The notes beneath the pieces were generated by a model, which saw only the letters and a list, made by a program, of their open reading frames with translations, searched no databases and had not been told where the DNA came from. From positions 1 through 10,334 of the forward strand of contig JAIEPI010000047.1 of NCBI GenBank assembly GCA_019749855.1: a stretch of 10,334 nt of DNA. Direction: 5' to 3'. This DNA is from Rickettsiales bacterium (lineage in GTDB: Bacteria > Pseudomonadota > Alphaproteobacteria > Rickettsiales > UBA998). Numbering within the stretch: the stretch's first letter is position 1; every line of letters starts with the position of its first letter. Of this stretch, positions 7,315 to 10,334 are shown piece after piece. The translations under genes and the position numbers were made by a program.

Positions 7315-7794
7315 ATGGCAAAAAAGAAAGATAAAAAGAAGGGCACTAAAAAAGGCGGCAAGAGTAAACTGCGGCTAGGCGTGATGTATGTTTTTTGTGT
7401 TGTCATGGCCGTTATATTTAAAGGAAGTTTTATATTTGTACTTGTCGGCATGCTCCCCACCATCGCTGCCTACATTTCCGATAAATCCGAAGGTAAAGAA
7501 ATCTATCGCTGCGTGCTTGCGTGTAATGTCGCGGGCATGCTGCCCTACGTAGCCAAAGTGTTTGCGGTAGATACCAACGAATCCCTACGCGTCATTGCTG
7601 ATCCGTCCATGTGGTTAGGTATTTATGTTTTTGCGGGTATTGGCTGGTTGCTGGTGTGGATTATGCCGCATCTGGCTGAAGTGATCACGGAGCTTAGCCA
7701 ATTCACACGCGTCGCACGCCTTGAGGAAAACCAGCGCAAGCTGATTGAAGAATGGGGTCCGGAAATACAGCGCAAACTGGAGATTACAGGCTAG
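7315..7794 (+). CDS. Small polybasic membrane protein, unknown function
   Basis: This 159-residue protein is not recognised. It opens with a strongly basic stretch (KKKDKKKGTKKGGKSK, 3-18), then has hydrophobic segments at about 21-35 and 37-54, a moderately hydrophobic one at about 66-84 and a clear one at about 99-118, followed by a charged amphipathic tail (about 119-159, EENQRKLIEEWGPEIQRKLE). The ATG at 7315 lies 4 bases after the pseudokinase stop, with GGA 7 bases upstream; GTG at 7312 or TTG at 7300 are other in-frame starts. The tight spacing implies translational coupling and a shared job with the pseudokinase, possibly as its membrane partner (inference). The basic N-terminus could bind nucleic acid or anionic lipid head groups. 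The last 11 bases overlap the 3' end of mnmA on the other strand, leaving no room for a separate terminator. Confidence 0.82.
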   Translation: MAKKKDKKKGTKKGGKSKLRLGVMYVFCVVMAVIFKGSFIFVLVGMLPTIAAYISDKSEGKEIYRCVLACNVAGMLPYVAKVFAVDTNESLRVIADPSMWLGIYVFAGIGWLLVWIMPHLAEVITELSQFTRVARLEENQRKLIEEWGPEIQRKLEITG

Positions 7795-8983
7795 AGGGCG
7801 TCATGCTATTTGAGCCTGATGTTTGCACTGATTCTGCTAAATAAGCTGCCATTTCTTCAGGTGGCATTGCCATAATCCAGCCGCCGCCCAATACTCGCGT
7901 TCCATGATAAAACACACAGGCTTGCCCGGGCGAAATGGCAGCTTGCGGCTCATAGAGACGCACCAATGCGCGGCTTGAATCCAGCTTCTGAACACTGGCG
8001 GCTTTGAGCGGTTGCGATGAACGCCATTTAATATGAATTTCCTCACGCAGCTCGGGCATGGACATCCCTTCGAGCCAATTGATGTCTCGAATGAGAAAAC
8101 ATGTTTTCTCAAGTGCCGCTTTAGGGCCTACATAGACGCGGCGGGTCGTTGGCTCCAGCCTGACCACATAGAGCGCTTCATCATGCGCGACTCCCAAGCC
8201 TTTTCGCTGTCCAACCGTATAATGAATAACGCCCTGATGTTGGCCGACTACATAGCCATCGACATGCACAATGTCGCCAGGGTCTGCGGCACCCGGCCTT
8301 AACTTCTCAATGACAGACGCATAATTGCCATTCGGCACAAAGCAAATGTCCTGACTATCGGGTTTATCATGCACTTGTAGCCCCATTTTTACGGCCATGT
8401 GCCGTGTGACTTCCTTGGGTTGCCCGCCCAGTGGGAAGCGCAAAAACTCCAGCTGCTCTCGTGTGGTGGCAAATAGAAAATAGCTCTGATCTTTCTGTAT
8501 CTCAGCGGCTTGATGCAACTCCGCCCCCGCATTGCCTGCCACACGCTGCACATAATGGCCGGTGGCCATGCAATCGGCGCCCAACTCACGTGCGGTAGAG
8601 AGTAAATCCTTGAACTTGACAGACTGATTACATTTCACACATGGAATTGGTGTCTCTCCGGCAAGATAGCTATCCGCAAAATCGTCCATCACCGCATCGC
8701 GGAAACGATCCTCATAATTCAAGACATAATGGGGAATACCAAGACTCTCTGCGACGCGGCGTGCATCGTGAATATCCTGCCCTGCACAGCAGGCCCCTTT
8801 TTTGCCAATGATAGCACCATGATCATAGAGCTGTAGCGTGATACCGATCACCTCATAGCCCTCATGGTGCAGCATACCCGCCACCACCGAGCTATCGACC
8901 CCGCCCGACATGGCCACCACCACACGGGTTTGCGACGGCGGTTTAGCAAAACCGAGACTGTTTAATGAGTGACTCATCAGCAT
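7784..8983 (-). CDS. mnmA: tRNA-specific 2-thiouridylase MnmA
   Basis: MnmA activates U34 of tRNA-Lys, tRNA-Glu and tRNA-Gln with ATP and inserts sulfur to give 2-thiouridine, working in the cytosol with a sulfur relay. The 399 residues contain the PP-loop SGGVDSS (26-32). The two catalytic cysteines are C118 in PCVKCN and C214 in DSQDICF, aligning with E. coli C102 and C199. Between them lies the tRNA-contact region with ATGHYV (140-145) and KDQSYFLF (164-171). The central domain has YTVGQRKGLGV and the C-terminal barrel ends near the G-G-G-W-I segment. Length is slightly above average because of the N- and C-terminal tails. ATG at 8983 and ATG at 8977 are both possible starts; neither has a clear Shine-Dalgarno. 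A TAGAAT sits just upstream (8985-8990). The PAS gene lies 66 bases upstream on the same strand and may be co-transcribed. The gene overlaps the converging membrane-protein gene by 11 bases. Confidence 0.98.
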   Translation of the reverse strand: MLMSHSLNSLGFAKPPSQTRVVVAMSGGVDSSVVAGMLHHEGYEVIGITLQLYDHGAIIGKKGACCAGQDIHDARRVAESLGIPHYVLNYEDRFRDAVMDDFADSYLAGETPIPCVKCNQSVKFKDLLSTARELGADCMATGHYVQRVAGNAGAELHQAAEIQKDQSYFLFATTREQLEFLRFPLGGQPKEVTRHMAVKMGLQVHDKPDSQDICFVPNGNYASVIEKLRPGAADPGDIVHVDGYVVGQHQGVIHYTVGQRKGLGVAHDEALYVVRLEPTTRRVYVGPKAALEKTCFLIRDINWLEGMSMPELREEIHIKWRSSQPLKAASVQKLDSSRALVRLYEPQAAISPGQACVFYHGTRVLGGGWIMAMPPEEMAAYLAESVQTSGSNSMTPSSL

Positions 8984-9049
8984 GATTCTAAGCCAGTAGC
9001 AAAAAAGGATACGCGTAAGAAAAAGGGAACATGTTTAAGAATGGGCGAC

Positions 9050-9508
9050 TTATTTATCGCTCTTAAAACGTTTGTAGTTAGTGGTTCCTACAAGAAAGTC
9101 AACGACTTGTCCATCACTCGAAAAAGGCACAATAATGCTTCGATAACGCACTTCGTCACCTTCACTGTAAAATGAAGCGGCCTCCATCACGGGTTCCATC
9201 GACAAGACGGCACGCTCGTAAAATCCGATGGTGTTGTTCACAACCAAATCATCATTCATTGCATCCTGAACGGAGAAACCCGTATAATCCTGTTGAAATA
9301 TATCAGATAAGCTAGGGCCAAAATATTCAAAACGATGCTCCACATCCCGCACGTCAATGGTAAAGCTAAAGTGCCATATCTCCAGAATCTCCGCAATATT
9401 GACATCACTGAGCGATGGAATCTTGCGCTCTGCACGAATGCGGTTCCAATAAGAGAGCAAACGGAAGGTGAGGCGCTGTTCGGATCCGGCTTGGGGTGTC
9501 TGATTCAT
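9050..9508 (-). CDS. Stand-alone PAS-domain protein (PAS_5-like)
   Basis: This 152-residue protein resembles the PAS_5 group of small single-domain proteins common in Alphaproteobacteria, judged from pattern memory and not from a search. It has an N-terminal LLSYWNRIRAERKIPSLSD (17-35), then IAEILEIWHFSFTIDVRD (38-55) and FEYFGPSLSDIFQQDYTG (60-77), ending with the strands RYRSIIVPFSSDGQVVDFLVG (121-141). No output domain, membrane segment or signal peptide is present, so it would sense or bind something in the cytosol and act through another protein. Ligand and partner are unknown. ATG at 9508 is preferred over the in-frame ATG at 9538, because the candidate promoter would leave almost no leader for the latter; ribosome sites are weak for both. 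It lies between prfB and mnmA, all on the minus strand. Most likely a regulator, but nothing ties it to translation except position. Confidence 0.82.
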   Translation of the reverse strand: MNQTPQAGSEQRLTFRLLSYWNRIRAERKIPSLSDVNIAEILEIWHFSFTIDVRDVEHRFEYFGPSLSDIFQQDYTGFSVQDAMNDDLVVNNTIGFYERAVLSMEPVMEAASFYSEGDEVRYRSIIVPFSSDGQVVDFLVGTTNYKRFKSDK

Positions 9509-9547
9509 AACGTCTCTATTTAACCTCGGACTGACCATAGAGCCAGC

Positions 9548-9576
9548 AATTTACCATAGGTTGCAAGGCTTACCAA
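9548..9576 (-). promoter_or_regulatory. Candidate promoter of the PAS gene
   Basis: On the minus strand TTGGTA (9571-9576, four of six matching the -35 consensus) is followed after 17 bases by TAAATT (9548-9553, four of six matching the -10). A TGG directly before the -10 gives an extended -10 motif. Transcription would begin near 9541, about 33 bases before the chosen start at 9508. It would serve the PAS gene and perhaps mnmA. Confidence 0.35.
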
Positions 9577-9595
9577 AACGTTAATGAAATCACCA

Positions 9596-10334
9596 TTATT
9601 GCTGCTCAGCTAACTTTTCAGCACCGGTTTTAATACGAGAAGCAAGGGCTGCTGCCATAAAGGCATCCAGCGCACCATCCAAAACCGCCAAAGAATTGCT
9701 GGTTTCGACGTTGGTTCGCAGGTCTTTAATCATCTGATAAGGATGCAGCACGTAGGAGCGAATCTGATGCCCCCAGCTATTGTCAGTTTTCGTGGTGGCG
9801 ACAGCATCCGTTGCCTCCTCGCGGATTTTCAACTCGCGCTCATAGAGCTTGGCTTTCAGCATCGACATACAATCCGCACGATTCTTATGTTGTGACCGCG
9901 ATGCCTGACTTTGCACCACAATGTTCGTCGGCAAATGCGTAAAGCGAACGGCACTGCTGGTTTTATTTACGTGCTGCCCCCCCGCACCCGAGGCACGATA
10001 CGTATCCACGCGGATGTCCTTATCCAGTATCTCGATCTCAATCGTGTCATCAATCATCGGTGTCACCCACACACTGGCAAAGCTGGTATGACGACGTGCA
10101 TTGGAGTCAAACGGCGATATGCGCACTAAGCGATGAACGCCAGTTTCTGTTTTTGACCAGCCATAGGCATTCATGCCCTCGATTTTCAGCGTCGCAGACT
10201 TGATGCCCGCCTGCTCCCCTGGCATTTCATCCACCAGTTCCACCTTGAAGCCCTTTTGCTCTGCCCAACGTGTGTACATGCGCAGCAGCATGCCCGCCCA
10301 ATCCTGAGACTCAGTACCGCCTGCCCCTGAGTTC
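9596..10334 (-). CDS. prfB: Peptide chain release factor 2 (RF2), C-terminal part
   Basis: RF2 recognises UGA and UAA stop codons on the ribosome and triggers peptide release. The frame is open to the right edge, giving about 245 C-terminal residues of a protein of roughly 365-370. It begins inside the conserved SGAGGTESQDWAGML segment. The codon-reading tripeptide SPF, which separates RF2 from RF1 (PxT), is encoded at 10109-10117. The catalytic GGQ, in RASGAGGQHVNKT, is encoded at 9974-9982, partly by a run of seven C on the plus strand with the frame intact. SQHKNR and a C-terminal YQMIKDLRTNVETSN also match the family. Upstream residues, including any programmed frameshift site near codon 25, are outside the window. 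The stop is TAA at 9596-9598. No terminator hairpin is visible in the 87 bases before the PAS gene, so read-through into it is possible. Confidence 0.98.
   Translation of the reverse strand, partial: NSGAGGTESQDWAGMLLRMYTRWAEQKGFKVELVDEMPGEQAGIKSATLKIEGMNAYGWSKTETGVHRLVRISPFDSNARRHTSFASVWVTPMIDDTIEIEILDKDIRVDTYRASGAGGQHVNKTSSAVRFTHLPTNIVVQSQASRSQHKNRADCMSMLKAKLYERELKIREEATDAVATTKTDNSWGHQIRSYVLHPYQMIKDLRTNVETSNSLAVLDGALDAFMAAALASRIKTGAEKLAEQQ

Noticed and set aside
8969..9175. 68-codon plus-strand frame across the mnmA-PAS gap
   Set aside because: It overlaps the ends of two solid minus-strand genes and has no ribosome site or recognisable motif.
9335..10129. Plus-strand frames at 9335-9523 and 9911-10129
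   Set aside because: They lie opposite the PAS gene and prfB and show no family features.

Overview
The window looks like ordinary chromosome from an alphaproteobacterium with roughly balanced base composition. The evidence is the hisZ-purA gene pair, an RND permease with the TM4 signature GMLVDATIVV followed by CEYAD, a stand-alone PAS protein resembling the alphaproteobacterial PAS_5 family, and the flavour of the MnmA and RF2 sequences. The exact order or genus cannot be fixed by eye. No tRNA, rRNA, CRISPR array, insertion sequence or phage gene was seen. Coding density is high and there is no gene-free stretch longer than about 130 bases.

Positions 1-2480 (minus strand) hold a two-gene efflux operon: a periplasmic adaptor and, 3 bases downstream, the N-terminal 438 residues of an RND inner-membrane permease that runs off the left edge. 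A perfect TATAAT box and a small inverted repeat lie in the leader. Positions 2609-5092 (plus strand) hold hisZ (regulatory subunit of ATP phosphoribosyltransferase) and purA (adenylosuccinate synthetase), 57 bases apart with a hairpin between them. The divergent gap 2481-2608 separates the two units.

Positions 5154-7794 (plus strand) hold the least understood part. A 718-residue protein has an N-terminal protein-kinase fold that has lost the canonical catalytic residues (a pseudokinase), a long helical middle and a single C-terminal membrane anchor. Four bases later comes a 159-residue membrane protein with a very lysine-rich N-terminus. The two are probably co-translated and may form one membrane complex of unknown function. 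This is the best candidate here for an undescribed system. The 61-base gap before it carries two inverted repeats, one of which contains the pseudokinase start codon.

Positions 7784-10334 (minus strand) hold mnmA (tRNA 2-thiouridylase), a small PAS protein and the C-terminal two thirds of prfB (release factor 2), which runs off the right edge. mnmA converges on the small membrane protein and overlaps it by 11 bases.
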